DNA from: Vicia villosa
Taxonomy: Eukaryota; Streptophyta; Magnoliopsida; Fabales; Fabaceae
DNA: 64,000 nt
Reading direction: 5' to 3'
Assembly: GCF_029867415.1 (NCBI RefSeq)
Contig: NW_026705575.1
Span: 496,001-560,000, forward strand
Each line of letters opens with the position of its first letter. Position 1 is the stretch's first letter. Made by a program: the position numbers and the translations under genes. The notes beneath the pieces are model-generated. The model was not told the DNA's origin, ran no database searches, and saw nothing but the letters and a program-made list of their open reading frames with translations. Positions 1 through 10,358 of the stretch are shown piece by piece.

Positions 1-1314
1 AAGCTTTTAGTATGCTGAGACACTGAAAACATGTATGCAATTAAATATTGTAAGTTGTTATCAATCTGATACAAGTCATAATAAAATAAAAGAATGTTTT
101 CTAAATGAAGAGGACTCCCTTTACCTCCTTCTGGCCAATATTAACTACCACCTCCTCCACATCATTAAGAGGGACCTTCATTTTTTCTATATATGAAATA
201 CCATCAATGGATGACATTGGAGTCACAACCAAGTCATCTGTCACCATAAACGACATCGGTCTTCTAACATACCACATATTATCATAACTGATAGTTCTAG
301 GTTTCGGTAATACCTGGTTTCTGAGTTTGGAATGTATGACAACGACGGGATGAGTTAGTAATTCTTTGATATTCCGTGACCTTAAATATTTGTCTGAACT
401 CAATTCAGTCATGCTTTTATATAAAATATCAATACAAGCTAATAAAGAGCTACCATGAAGCATATATAGCACTCCTCCTATTGGATATGTGAGAAAACTT
501 AAAACAAGGTCAGCGAAATCTTCATCTCCTTCAACAAATAAAAATTGTTTATCTGATTTTCTTCTTACCACTTTCACAGCAATTTCATTACAATCTTCCT
601 TTTCTTCACCATTACACACCTCGAATGGAGTCATTGAAGATGATGTACAAAGAACTTGTTCCTTCTTAAATAGAAAGTCCGATAGAGGAGTTTTCGAGAC
701 CAAAGATAATTTCAGGAGATCAACTACCTATTCAAAACAAAAAAGAAAACAGAAAATCAGACATCAACATATCGTTTATATATATATAGGCCATTCAAAA
801 ATTGAAAACATGCCTCTTTCTTGCTGAGATGAAGAGTTTGTTTATCCAAATCATCAATGCCATTGATGCCATGTTTCTGAAGAATGTTCAAACTTGTTTC
901 AAAAAGACTAGGCATGACACAAAGATCATCCAAAATGATAAAAGTCGAAGTTTCGTTAACAAAGCCATCTTGATTCAAATAGTAGGACTTTGAGGGTTCC
1001 GTGTCGTCAATGTTCACTTTCATATTCTTGCAACAAGCACCCGATGAGTTTCTTGGTTTCAGTAGAATTTCCCTGTTTGTCTGTGAACATATATGTCCTT
1101 CTGAGACACTTTGATACATTGAGCTAATGCTTCCAAATCTCACTGCTTCGATATTTGACTCCTTAGATATGAGTCTTGCAATAGTACCTAGAGGCAATGT
1201 TAAGAAACTCAAGAGAACATCGACGAAATCCTTCCCTGCCTCAGCAAACAGAACTTTCTTCCTTTTCTTGTCCACCATTACTCTCAAGGTGACCTTGCTT
1301 GTTAGTTCAGCCAT
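1..1314 (-). CDS. DUF674 family protein, copy 1 (3' end outside window)
   Basis: Plant-specific DUF674 protein of unknown molecular function; no catalytic motif is visible. The ATG is at 1314-1312 (the first residues match those of the other copies after their ATG). Exon 1 is 1314-814 (167 codons), exon 2 727-125 (201 codons), and exon 3 starts at 22 and runs off the window. The two DUF674 halves each carry a K-K/K-S...FAEAGKDFVD- or FVEGDEDFAD-type start and a LPLGT or YPIGG turn. Intron 1 appears to start with GC (GAG|GCATGT); intron 2 is GT-AG (GAG|GTAAAG). The Cys-rich ribbon present in the middle of exon 1 in copies 2-4 is missing here (exon 1 about 45 codons shorter), so a metal-binding loop seems lost. 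No stop codon breaks it, but expression is unproven. Family assignment is firm; function is unknown. Confidence 0.85.
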
Positions 1315-1370
1315 GATAAGAATCTCAGAACGCAGATTCACCGATAAATTACACAATGCAGTTGCTATAA

Positions 1371-1603
1371 ACTATTTAAGCAAAAAGGCTAGGGCTGACA
1401 AAACCCTAACCCTATTTTTTTGACAGAGCCCTACACCTATTTTATTTATTAAAAAAAATAAAATTTTAACATTTTCATTAAAATTTTCTTACACTCCTTA
1501 CTTTTTTTTTTTACTTTAATAAAATAAGATACTGTCTATTCTTATTCATGATAAATATTATATATTTAAACATTTTAAGAAAAATATTAAAGTATGTTTA
1601 GTG

Positions 1604-1655
<52 letters not shown>

Positions 1656-1879
1656 TTTTTTGATGAATAATATTATAATTTAAAAAGGAAGTAGAGGGTA
1701 TTCCAACTCTTACAAATATAATAAAGGATCAAAGAGACCAAAAGGCAAAAAGAAGTTTGATACAAAAAGGGAATAAAATGAAAAAAAAAAAAAAAAGGAA
1801 TTTTCAAAAAACAACTGCAAAAACTTACTCTTAATTTTTTGCAAAGTAGCATTGGCAAGAGACTGATTAAAGGTCCTTA
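1371..1879. other. AT-rich intergenic region with an AAT microsatellite
   Basis: Upstream region of DUF674 copy 1 up to the target duplication of the Mutator-like element. It has AT-rich low-complexity sequence, an (AAT)n run at 1606-1655 and a poly-A tract near 1780-1797. A TTAAATAG box on the minus strand (about 1372-1380) could serve as a TATA element for copy 1. I see no coding sequence; the short ORF here is low complexity. Confidence 0.6.
1606..1655. repeat. (AAT)n microsatellite
   Basis: About 16 uninterrupted trinucleotide units; the first of three AAT arrays in the window. Confidence 0.95.
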
Positions 1880-1888
1880 TAAAAAGAA

Positions 1889-2034
1889 GGGTTAAATATA
1901 CGATTCCCCTATCACTAGGATTAGATTTGCTTTCCCCCTTTGAAGTATTTCTTTTGTGAATGCACCCTTATAAAACAAAGATTCCATTTTCACCACATCC
2001 TTTTATTTGTTTGGCTGACTGTGTATTTAGCTTG
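1889..2034 (+). repeat. MULE left terminal inverted repeat
   Basis: Aligns by eye to the reverse complement of 15185-15330 over about 146 bp with scattered mismatches (shared blocks include TTTGTGAATGCACCCT and TTTGGCTGACTGTGTATT). The 9-bp duplication TAAAAAGAA lies immediately outside at 1880-1888. Confidence 0.92.
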
Positions 2035-2123
2035 TTGAAATAAAAAAGAAAATTGAAAAACCATAAGTAAACATTCCTCGTTACTCCCCATGGATAGTTA
2101 AGGTTCATAGTTGGAAAGTTTCT

Positions 2124-3138
2124 ATGGGAGAAGACGAAATGAACGTAAAAGACGAAGCCATGGCTGGGAAATGCGAAGCTTTAGGCGATTTGTCTCAGGT
2201 AAGTTCCAATTTCTCTCTCTGTTACTTGAATACAACATGCATTGTTGTTTTTTTTCCTTACATTCAGTATATCATTTCAGAACAAAGTACTGTTTAACGG
2301 TGTTTTTCATCAGGGAGGAGAGTTCGTATAGCTAAGTGATGGTGAAATGATTTACAAGGGTGGTGTTTCTAGGTTGATTTCTGGGGAACACATAGATAAG
2401 TGGACTATGCCTCACATTCGAAACATAGTAAATGGGTGGGGTTACTTAGATAGATCGTACATATTATGGACGAAAATCACTGATATAGATCCTAACTTTT
2501 TCCAAATTAAGAATGGAACAGATGCATATGATTTCGCTTCTTATGCTTGTGCGATGCAAGTTGATGGGGAAATGTTTGTGGAACACGATGCAAGTGGAAG
2601 TGGAAGTTGTCCTAGGTGTGTGAATGAAACGCTTGAGTTAGATGTAAGTGATGAAGAGATTGTTGAAGGGTTGAACGATAGTGAGGATGAAAGGACGACT
2701 GCTATTGCATATGGATTTGATGGTATTGATGTGACTATACCACTTTGTGAGGGTCCAATTATAGCTGGGTTGTTAACTTGTTCAAGTAAGAAAAAAATGG
2801 GATGATGAGCTAAATAGCTCCGATCCTCATAACTCGGAAGATGAAAAAGAGCCTAAGTTTGAGAATTTTAAGAAAGAGAAGCTTAATAAGAATTTTAAGT
2901 TTAAGTGGGGTATGGAGTTCAATTCCCTAGATGACTTTAGAGAAGCAATTCGTGAGTGGACAGTTTTAAATGGGAGGGAAATAACATTTGTGTAAAATGA
3001 GGGGTATATGGTGAGGGTTGAATGTAAGGCTAAATATGGTTTTTAAATGCTTTCTTCTAGGGTGGGCCATAAGCTGACGTATGCTATTAAGACTATAAAA
3101 ACCACCCACACATGTGCTAGGATTTTGGATAGTAGATC
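2124..3138 (+). pseudogene. MuDR-type transposase, N-terminal part (broken)
   Basis: First exon 2124-2198 (ATG, 25 codons, GT donor GTAAGT), intron 2199-2313 (ends CAG), then an exon with the PB1-like N-terminal domain of legume MULE transposases (GGEF... and GHI-like ...MPHIRNIVNGWGY) and, at 2900-3060, the MuDR DNA-binding region (F-x-S-x-x-DFREAIREW). Breaks: TAG at 2329-2331 five codons into exon 2, an extra A in a poly-A run near 2795 shifting the frame, and further stops near 2993 and 3043. The coding match continues across the retrotransposon: the codons at 3129-3138 join directly to those at 13044 onward. Transposase identity is by family resemblance read from the translation. Confidence 0.8.
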
Positions 3139-3945
3139 TGTTTACCCAGAAAACTGGTAAACAAGCGCTAGTTTCCTTTTTAAAGGTTACTTTGCGGAGT
3201 CAACTAGAATACTCCAGGACTGATTGCTTTATTTTGTTATGTTATGTGTATCTGATTTGTATTAAATGTAAATAGTGACTTTAACGTAAAAGTAAGCACT
3301 GAAATTAAAGGCTTTAAAGTAAATCAAAGCAATAAAAAAGAAGGCAGTAAATGTGCACTGAAAGATAAAATGTAATGTAAAATGATTGCATTTAATTAAA
3401 CTGGTACGCATACATACATTCCAAAGTTGCACTCGTTACTCATTGCGCAGAGATTTGAGTTTACTCGTGTTTATGTAGAAAATGCGGACCCTTAACTATT
3501 CCTATGAAACTTGCTTAAATAGAAAAATAAAATAACTACTACTAACGGTCGACTGGCTATCAGTCAACACGTGTCTTCGACATGCAAGATCTTCAATTGT
3601 GAGACTTCCACGCGTCCTGTGAGAACTGCCAGAAAAACTGCCTGGAACTGCATCTTAACTTCTACTGCCTCTCGACCTCCACTTCGATTTCTGCAGCCAA
3701 AAACCCTTAATTCTTCGCATCCTTTTGGTCTGGTCGAACGCTAAAACCTTAGACGATCTTCCTAGTCGAACAGCTTCGACTACTAAATGTTATTTGGTCG
3801 AAACGCTTCGACTAAACTGGTAGTGTAGATATTAACTTGAGGCCCAATTACCAATTTAGGGCCTTTTTTACCAAATTGAGGCCCAATTGCCAATTTTGGG
3901 CCTTAGTTGCCCATTTATTTAGTAAGTCGAAATCCTAGGGTAACA
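3139..3945 (-). repeat. 3' LTR of the Tat-lineage element
   Basis: 807 bp, nearly identical to 12231-13038. It contains several TCGAC/GTCGA motifs and paired GGGCC/GGCCC blocks (3842-3903). In the element's reading direction the U3 start lies at 3945. Confidence 0.95.
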
Positions 3946-3957
3946 AATTGCCCCTCC
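3946..3957 (-). other. Polypurine tract of the Tat-lineage element
   Basis: On the minus strand the sequence directly before the 3' LTR is purine-rich (GGAGGGGCAATT), the expected position for plus-strand priming. Confidence 0.7.
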
Positions 3958-4214
3958 AAGCGACTTCTTTTGACTGACTTTAGGAAAGAGAAAGATGTCG
4001 TTTCAGTTCTTTCTTGGGTTTCGACTTTTGTTAATTCCCATTACGCCATGATTACGTTTCATTTTCCCAGGCACTAATTATTACCTAAACGCTAGGTAAT
4101 GGGCTATTAATTGCTCCCAGCTTGCTTGTGTCAGTTTCCAAGATATTTAATACGATTTTTGGTCTTCTAACTTCCTTCCCCCACGTTTGTCTTGCTGAAG
4201 TAACTACACATTCT

Positions 4215-4224
4215 CTATATATAG
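4215..4224 (+). promoter_or_regulatory. TATA box ahead of the antisense ORF
   Basis: CTATATATAG lies about 80 bp before the ATG at 4305, followed by a pyrimidine-rich leader (CATTCCTTCCATTTCTTTTT). This layout is typical of a plant pol II core promoter, and it points opposite to the retrotransposon's own transcription. Confidence 0.6.
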
Positions 4225-4304
4225 CCTCATTCCTTCCATTTCTTTTTTACATCTCCTTACGTACAACACCTTAAACTCTTTCATCTTTTCAATCTTTCCA
4301 AACC

Positions 4305-5036
4305 ATGGCGCAACCTTTAACAAATGCCAACATAAGATCCTGCATTAAGAAAGAATTTAAGCTTTCTGCAGAAGAGTTTGATTCGAATCATATCAATGCT
4401 CGTGCCCTCTATGCTAGCCAGGGGCTTGCATTTTATCCTGAAATTCTAGATGGAAACATCTATCCCTGCATGCTGATTGAGTTCTGGAGATTTGCATCTT
4501 TGCGCATAGATCCAGAAGGGAAGACTACTATAACCTCCACCATTCGAGGGGCTCATGTCATCATCACTCCCTCCACAATCTCTGATTTGTTGAAATGCAG
4601 CAATACCGGTGCAACGTTTGTTGACAACACCTTCGACATGAACACTTCTGATATGTTAAGGGATCTCATGGACAATGACCCCTTTTGTGCCAGAGTTATC
4701 AAAATTTGGCACCGACTTTTGGTAGGCAACTTTCGTCCGCGCAACCATAATAAAAATAAAATTATGGTGGAAGACTTGGAGTTCATTTCTTGTGCTCTTC
4801 AGGGGAAGAAAATCAACTTTCCTCTTTTGATTTTTAAACAACTCGTGGAAGCGGTCTCTTCGACGGCCTCTCGTCAAGGAATGGTGACTTGTCTTCCTTA
4901 TGGAAGATTCTTGTCTTACCTATTTCTCAAGCAAGGTGTAGTGAGGAAAATGCGCAGGGCCGGGCGCATAGAGATGTTCGAAGCCGAAAGTCCGCCTCTA
5001 CTATCTTTGGAGGACATCGACCAAAGAGTTCACTAA
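4305..5036 (+). CDS. Antisense extra ORF of the Tat-lineage retrotransposon
   Basis: Intact 243-codon ORF inside the element but on the strand opposite gag-pol, between the end of integrase (5168) and the 3' LTR. The context ACC-ATGG around 4305 is favourable and a TATA box lies about 80 bp upstream. The protein resembles the ORFs annotated as putative plant transposon protein in many legume genomes (hydrophobic helical segments, motif FYPEI near residue 45, a basic stretch KMRRAGR near residue 215). No enzymatic motif is recognisable. Antisense ORFs in this position have been described for Retand-type and other Tat elements; their role is unknown. The absence of stops, while integrase has one, suggests recent constraint or youth. 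Confidence 0.8.
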   Translation: MAQPLTNANIRSCIKKEFKLSAEEFDSNHINARALYASQGLAFYPEILDGNIYPCMLIEFWRFASLRIDPEGKTTITSTIRGAHVIITPSTISDLLKCSNTGATFVDNTFDMNTSDMLRDLMDNDPFCARVIKIWHRLLVGNFRPRNHNKNKIMVEDLEFISCALQGKKINFPLLIFKQLVEAVSSTASRQGMVTCLPYGRFLSYLFLKQGVVRKMRRAGRIEMFEAESPPLLSLEDIDQRVH

Positions 5037-5167
5037 TATTGGATATTTTAGTGGCTTTAGGGTTTGCCAGTTTTTCTCTTTTTTGTAATGACTGCGCCTT
5101 TTATGAAGGCACTTTTTGTAATGACTGGCCAAGACTTTTAGCCATTTTAATATAATCTCTTAGTTCT

Positions 5168-8100
5168 TTATTCTCTTATTCGAATTTCTTGAAGTATAGG
5201 TTTATATTTTTTCAAATATTTACCATTTATCCTCAAGATTCGACCATCTGAATTTAGTTCTTCAATTTCATATGCATTGTTTGAAAACACCTGCAAAATT
5301 TTAAACGGTCCTTCCCAACTTGGGGACCATTTACCCAATAACTTATTCCTTTGATCCATGGGTAGAATAACCTTCCATACATAGTCACCTACCATGAATG
5401 TCTTCTCCTTGACTTTCTTGTTGTAAGCCTTCGCCACTTTTTCCTTTTGTCTTATTAATCTATCCAACGCTATTAGCCTCTCTTCGTCTAATTCGACTAA
5501 CTCATCTAACATCATATTCCAGTATTCGTCAGACGACAGACTGTTTTGTCGTTGAATTCTTGTTGACTGTAGGTGAATTTCTGCAGGCAACACAGCATCA
5601 TGCCCAAATGTCAAACGAAATGGAGTAGTTTTTACTGCTTCCTTTGGTGATGTTCGACAAGCCCAAAGAATTTGGTCGAGCGTTTGATGCCAATTTCTTG
5701 GCTTTATTCCCACATGCTTCTTTATTAAATTTATGATAACTTTATTAGCAGCTTCGACCTGACCATTTGCCTGGGCATAATATGGAGTAGATGTTAGCAA
5801 TTTAAACCCTGTTTCTGCTGCAAAAGCTTGCATTTTTTGACCAACAAAAATTGATCCTTGATCAGTAGTAATAGTTTATGGGATCCCATATCTGTAGATA
5901 ATGTGTTTTTGTATGAAACTAATCACTGCTTCTTGATCAGCATTAACTAGTGGGATTGCCTCTATCCATTTAGTAAAATAATCTATTCCTACTAAGATGA
6001 ATCTTTGTTGCTTAGAAGACGCAGGTTTGATTTCTCCTATTAAATCCAAAGCCCATCCTCTAAAAGGCCAAGGTTTGATAATCGCATGCAATTCACTGGC
6101 TGGAACATGTTGAATACCTGAAAATTTCTGGCACTCTTGGCATCCTCTTGCATATTCAATACAGTCTTTCAGCATTGTCGGCCAATATAAACCTTGTCTA
6201 AACAACAACCATTTCATCTTATGACCTGATTGATGAGCTCCACAAACACCACTATGAACCTCTGACACAGCCAAATATGCTTCAGCTTCACTTAAGCATT
6301 TCAACAACACACCCTCAGCTGTTTTCTTGTATAAATCATTTCCTAATATCACATAGTTTAGAGCTCTATATTTAATCTTTCGATCAGTTCCTCCGACTGG
6401 ATTATTTAGGTATTGGACCAATGGGTTCCTCCAATCAGCATCAGTCATATTGTCGATGACAAAAATTTCCAAGGCATACAAATTTTTAACTTCAACATCA
6501 TCGTCTACCCCCTCGAATTTTGACGTCGACAATTGACCCAATTTGTCTAATACTTCATGAGTTTCTTTATTCTTGATCTCGACCATATCTTCCAACTTGT
6601 CTTTAGAAACTCTATACCCAGAAGCAATTTGTGCCAATTCATTGGCAATGTAATTGTTGGATCTTGGTACATGCAAGATCTCAACATGTTCGAAGCTTTC
6701 TAATAAGCGTATCACGATTGCATAATACATTATTAGATTTTCTTTAATGCACTTATACTCTTTCTTGATTTGTCGAATCACTAGTTCAGAATCACCTCGA
6801 ATCTCAACCCGGGTTGCCCCCAAATCTATTAGGGCTTTCAAACCAGTAATCAAGGCTTCATATTCGACTTCATTATTAGAGCATACTTCTTTCATTTTGT
6901 AATGGAACTTAGTTGGAAGTCCCTTAGGGGAAATAATTAGGACTCCAATGCCTGGCCCATTTTTGTGACTAGAACCATCAAAAAACAATTTCCAGTTAGT
7001 TTGCTCGACTTGATTTACAGACAATTCGACTAACCCATGGTCGACTATAAAATCATCCACAACTTGTCCTTTCATAGCTTTTAAAGGGACATATGTCAAG
7101 GAAAATTCAGTTAGCGCTAAGGCCCACTTACCAATTCGACTATGCAAAATTGGTTTAGACAACATATGTTTAATAATATCAAAATGAGAAGACACATACA
7201 CATCAACAGGCTTTATATATTGCTTAAGTTTGTTACATGAAAAATATAAGCACAAGCATAATTTTTCAATATCATTATACCTAGTCTCAGCATCTATTAA
7301 GGTTCGACTTAGATAATATATAGCTCTTTCGACGCCATTATCATCTTCTTGGGCCAACATACTTCCAATTGTCGAGCCTGATGCAGCTATGTATAACTTC
7401 ATACTTTTTGTCCTATTGGGGGGTAACAAAATAGGAGGCTTAGTTAAATAAGCTTTTATTTGGTCGAATGCCTGTTGATGTTCTTGTTCCCATTTGAATT
7501 GATCTTGGTTCTTGAGTTTCACAAGTGGTGAAAATATCTTCGTCTTGCCACTTAGATTTGAGATAAATCTCCTCAAGAAATTAATCTTCCCCAACAATGA
7601 CTGGAGTTGTTTCTTTGTTTCTGGCGCTTTTAGCTCCAAGACCACTTTCGTCTTATTTTGATTTATTTCAATGCCTTTCTTGTGAACCACGAAACCCAGG
7701 AAATCCCCTGCATGTACACCAAAAGCACATTTTAAAGGATTCATTTTGAGTCCATATTTCCTCATTCGTTCAAAAGATTGTCGAAGATGGTCTAAGTGAC
7801 CATTTTCGGAGTTAGATTTTATTACAATATCATCAATATAAACCTGCATAAATTTGTCAATAAAATCATGAAACATGGAATTCATGGCTCGTTGGTATGT
7901 AGCGCCAGCACTTTTTAAACCAAAAGGCATTACTACCCATTCATAAGTTCCCAAAGCACCTGGGCACCGAAATGCCGTCTTGGGTACATCTTCGTCAGCT
8001 ATAAAAATTTGGTTATAACCTGAATATCCATCCAATAAACTGAGATATTCAAATCCGGCTGCAGAGTCGACTAACATTTCAGCAACTGGCATGGGATATT

Positions 8101-8785
8101 CATCTTTAGGAGTAGCCTTATTTAAATCTCTGAAATCTATGCATACACGAAGGCTACCATTTTTCTTTATGACAGGCACTATATTAGCTAACCATTCGAC
8201 ATACCTCGCAGTTCGAATAAACTTGCTTTTCAGCAATCTTTCAATTTCTATTTTGATTTTTTCCATAACCTCTGGCGCAAATCTTCTAGGAAGCTGCTTG
8301 ATAGGTTTCTTCCCTGGGTTTAGTGGTAGTCGATGTTCCACCACATGTCGACTTAAACCAGGCATTTCATTGTAATCCCATGCAAAACAATCTTTGTATT
8401 CTTTCAAAAGTCGAATCAACTTGGTCTTTAGGTCACTTGTAAGCCTTGTGCTTACATAAGTAGGCCTTTTAATGACTCCATCACCTAAGTCAATTTCCTC
8501 AAGAGGATCTTGAGCTTGCATCCTTTTTACCGATCCTGATGGATCCATTTCGAAACCTAAAGGTTCGTCATCGTATATCCCGTCAAGTCGTTCGACTTGA
8601 TGATCGACTTCTTGATCGTTTTCATTTTTTACTATCATGGCCTCAATCGTCATATTTTTCTCTAGTTCGGCTTCTAAAGCCGCTTTTTCTTTGTTTTCGG
8701 CCAAATAGGCCGTTATTCGAGCCAGGTATTCTGACTCAGTGGTCATCGTCTTTGATTGTTGTCCTCTGCTCTGGAGGACTTTCAT
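5168..8785 (-). pseudogene. pol: reverse transcriptase, RNase H, integrase (one stop codon)
   Basis: Minus-strand reading frame from about 8785 to 5168. Order: RT with the catalytic YIDD (near 7828), an RNase H domain retained in retrotransposons, a second plant-type RNase H (starts FFDGSSHKNGPG near 6980), an integrase zinc finger (H-x3-H / C-x2-C near 6250-6130), the DDE core with D in WALDLIG and D in TTDQG, E in GQVEAANK, and a C-terminal domain ending at 5168. A TAA at 5876-5878 lies between the first and second catalytic Asp of integrase, where relatives usually have a sense codon. The start overlaps the end of the protease frame by about 50 bases in another frame, so RT expression would need frameshifting or splicing, as reported for Ogre. 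Apart from the stop the frame is open throughout. Confidence 0.9.
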
Positions 8786-10358
8786 GGTTCAATGGTTCAT
8801 TAGGATCTTCTTTATTCCAAATGAAACCATAATTTGGGTCTAAGTTCAGATACTTAGACACACTTTCATCAGAAGGATATACATCTTCTGCTTTGTAGCA
8901 AGGAGCTACATTTGCCAAATGCTGGTCGAAGTGTCTGCGACCACTTTCAGTTTTGTAATAACTTTGGTCAGCTTCAATATTCTCCACTATACCATCTGAC
9001 CTCCAAATGGCCACACGCTGATGTAAGGTGGAAGGAACTGCCCCAATACCATGGATCCATTCTCGACCCAATAGCAGTTTAAAATTTGCCTGCGATGCAA
9101 TCACCATGAAGACGGTTGACCTGACAGACGAACCAACAGCTAGTTTTACTTGAATTACTCCAAGTATTCCACTTGTCTTGCCCTCATAATTAGACAGTAC
9201 CATATTATGGGGTCTTAAGTCTTTATCCGACTTTCCCACTTTCTGAAGTGAAGAATAAGGCATTAAGTTTACAGCAGCCCCACCATCGACAAACACTTTG
9301 TTTATTGGAACACCATCGACTTTCGCCCTTATGAATAAAGGCTTCAAATGATACATCATTCCTCGACCTGGGCTCTCAAACACAGCCTTTTGCTCTTCTA
9401 CCACTCCTTTTCTCATCACATAATAACAAACAGGTGTTTCTTCCACATTCTCGTCAGGAAGAAAATCATCTTCATTCTCAGATAACTCAGAGATTCTGTC
9501 GAACTCAGCCGGGAGTACAGAAACAATCCCATAGTCGATTAGCAATTCATCTGACTCTATGTCAAAGTTATCATCGACTTCTTCGTCTGACAATGGAGAA
9601 TACTCAGGCTCTTTTTCTGTATTGGGGAGTTGAGCATCGTCGTCGACCAATTCTTTGATCAATTTCTTTCCTAGGATCATCCCAGCAGCTAATCTTTCAT
9701 TTGCTATTTTAGCCTGCTCCTCAGTCAACTTCCTATGAAAGGGTTTTGACTGATAGTGAGAAAATCCTGCCTGCACCATTTTTGAACCCTCTTGTCCATT
9801 CTTGTGGCTTCTTTGGTAACGCCTCCATTGCGTTCGAGTCATGGGGTTCTTTCCTTTGTAGTTTGGAGATATGTAATCTTTTCTTTTAGATCCACTATCA
9901 GTCCAAGAACCTTCAGCATTGGTTCCATCGCCTTGAATCTGCCATTCTGGACGTTTACCTCTGAAGTTAATGGGTTTCACCCATTTGTCTTCAGGGACAT
10001 CCGTCTTGGGACGGAAAGTCCTTGGTTTTTCAAACATCTTCCTGTATTCTCCAGCCTTTCGGCCACTGTTTTCTCTTGTATACATGAATTGACGATTCTT
10101 GCCTCGACGAGGGTCGAACCTCACTTTGTTTGCAGCATCGACATTGAAAACAGCATCACACCTTGGGCATAATCCAACTTGAGAGTTGTTATTGTGGCAT
10201 CTCTCAAGGAATTTCAAAAGACTCTCTTTTGGTTCAGGATAAACCATGTTCAAAACTTTGCCATCAGTAGCGCCGTCTTGCTTTCTAACGAAACCATCAG
10301 TAGTCTCAACCATCATCACATCAGCAAGCTCAGTATAATGAGCCTCTTCGACTTGCAA
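8736..10358 (-). CDS. gag C-terminal part and aspartic protease (Tat-lineage)
   Basis: About 540-codon frame. The N-terminal portion is a charged, linker-rich gag tail with a CPRCDAVF segment. The protease active-site region reads VFVDGGAAVNLMPY (near residue 365), the Asp-Gly-Gly variant usual in Tat elements, followed by the conserved LLGREWIHG block. It overlaps the gag frame (10316-10358) in a different frame. A single-base difference near 10350-10360 probably separates what was one gag-pro frame, although programmed frameshifting cannot be excluded. Confidence 0.85.
   Translation of the reverse strand: MQVEEAHYTELADVMMVETTDGFVRKQDGATDGKVLNMVYPEPKESLLKFLERCHNNNSQVGLCPRCDAVFNVDAANKVRFDPRRGKNRQFMYTRENSGRKAGEYRKMFEKPRTFRPKTDVPEDKWVKPINFRGKRPEWQIQGDGTNAEGSWTDSGSKRKDYISPNYKGKNPMTRTQWRRYQRSHKNGQEGSKMVQAGFSHYQSKPFHRKLTEEQAKIANERLAAGMILGKKLIKELVDDDAQLPNTEKEPEYSPLSDEEVDDNFDIESDELLIDYGIVSVLPAEFDRISELSENEDDFLPDENVEETPVCYYVMRKGVVEEQKAVFESPGRGMMYHLKPLFIRAKVDGVPINKVFVDGGAAVNLMPYSSLQKVGKSDKDLRPHNMVLSNYEGKTSGILGVIQVKLAVGSSVRSTVFMVIASQANFKLLLGREWIHGIGAVPSTLHQRVAIWRSDGIVENIEADQSYYKTESGRRHFDQHLANVAPCYKAEDVYPSDESVSKYLNLDPNYGFIWNKEDPNEPLNHESPPEQRTTIKDDDH

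Noticed and set aside
2111..2335. 74-residue ORF as a separate gene
   Set aside because: It reads through the first MULE exon and intron in the wrong frame; the ATG at 2124 with a GT donor at 2199 explains the segment better.
8091..8832. Plus-strand ORFs opposite pol
   Set aside because: Shadow frames of the RT coding region. Only 4305-5036 lies outside pol and has its own promoter-like sequence.
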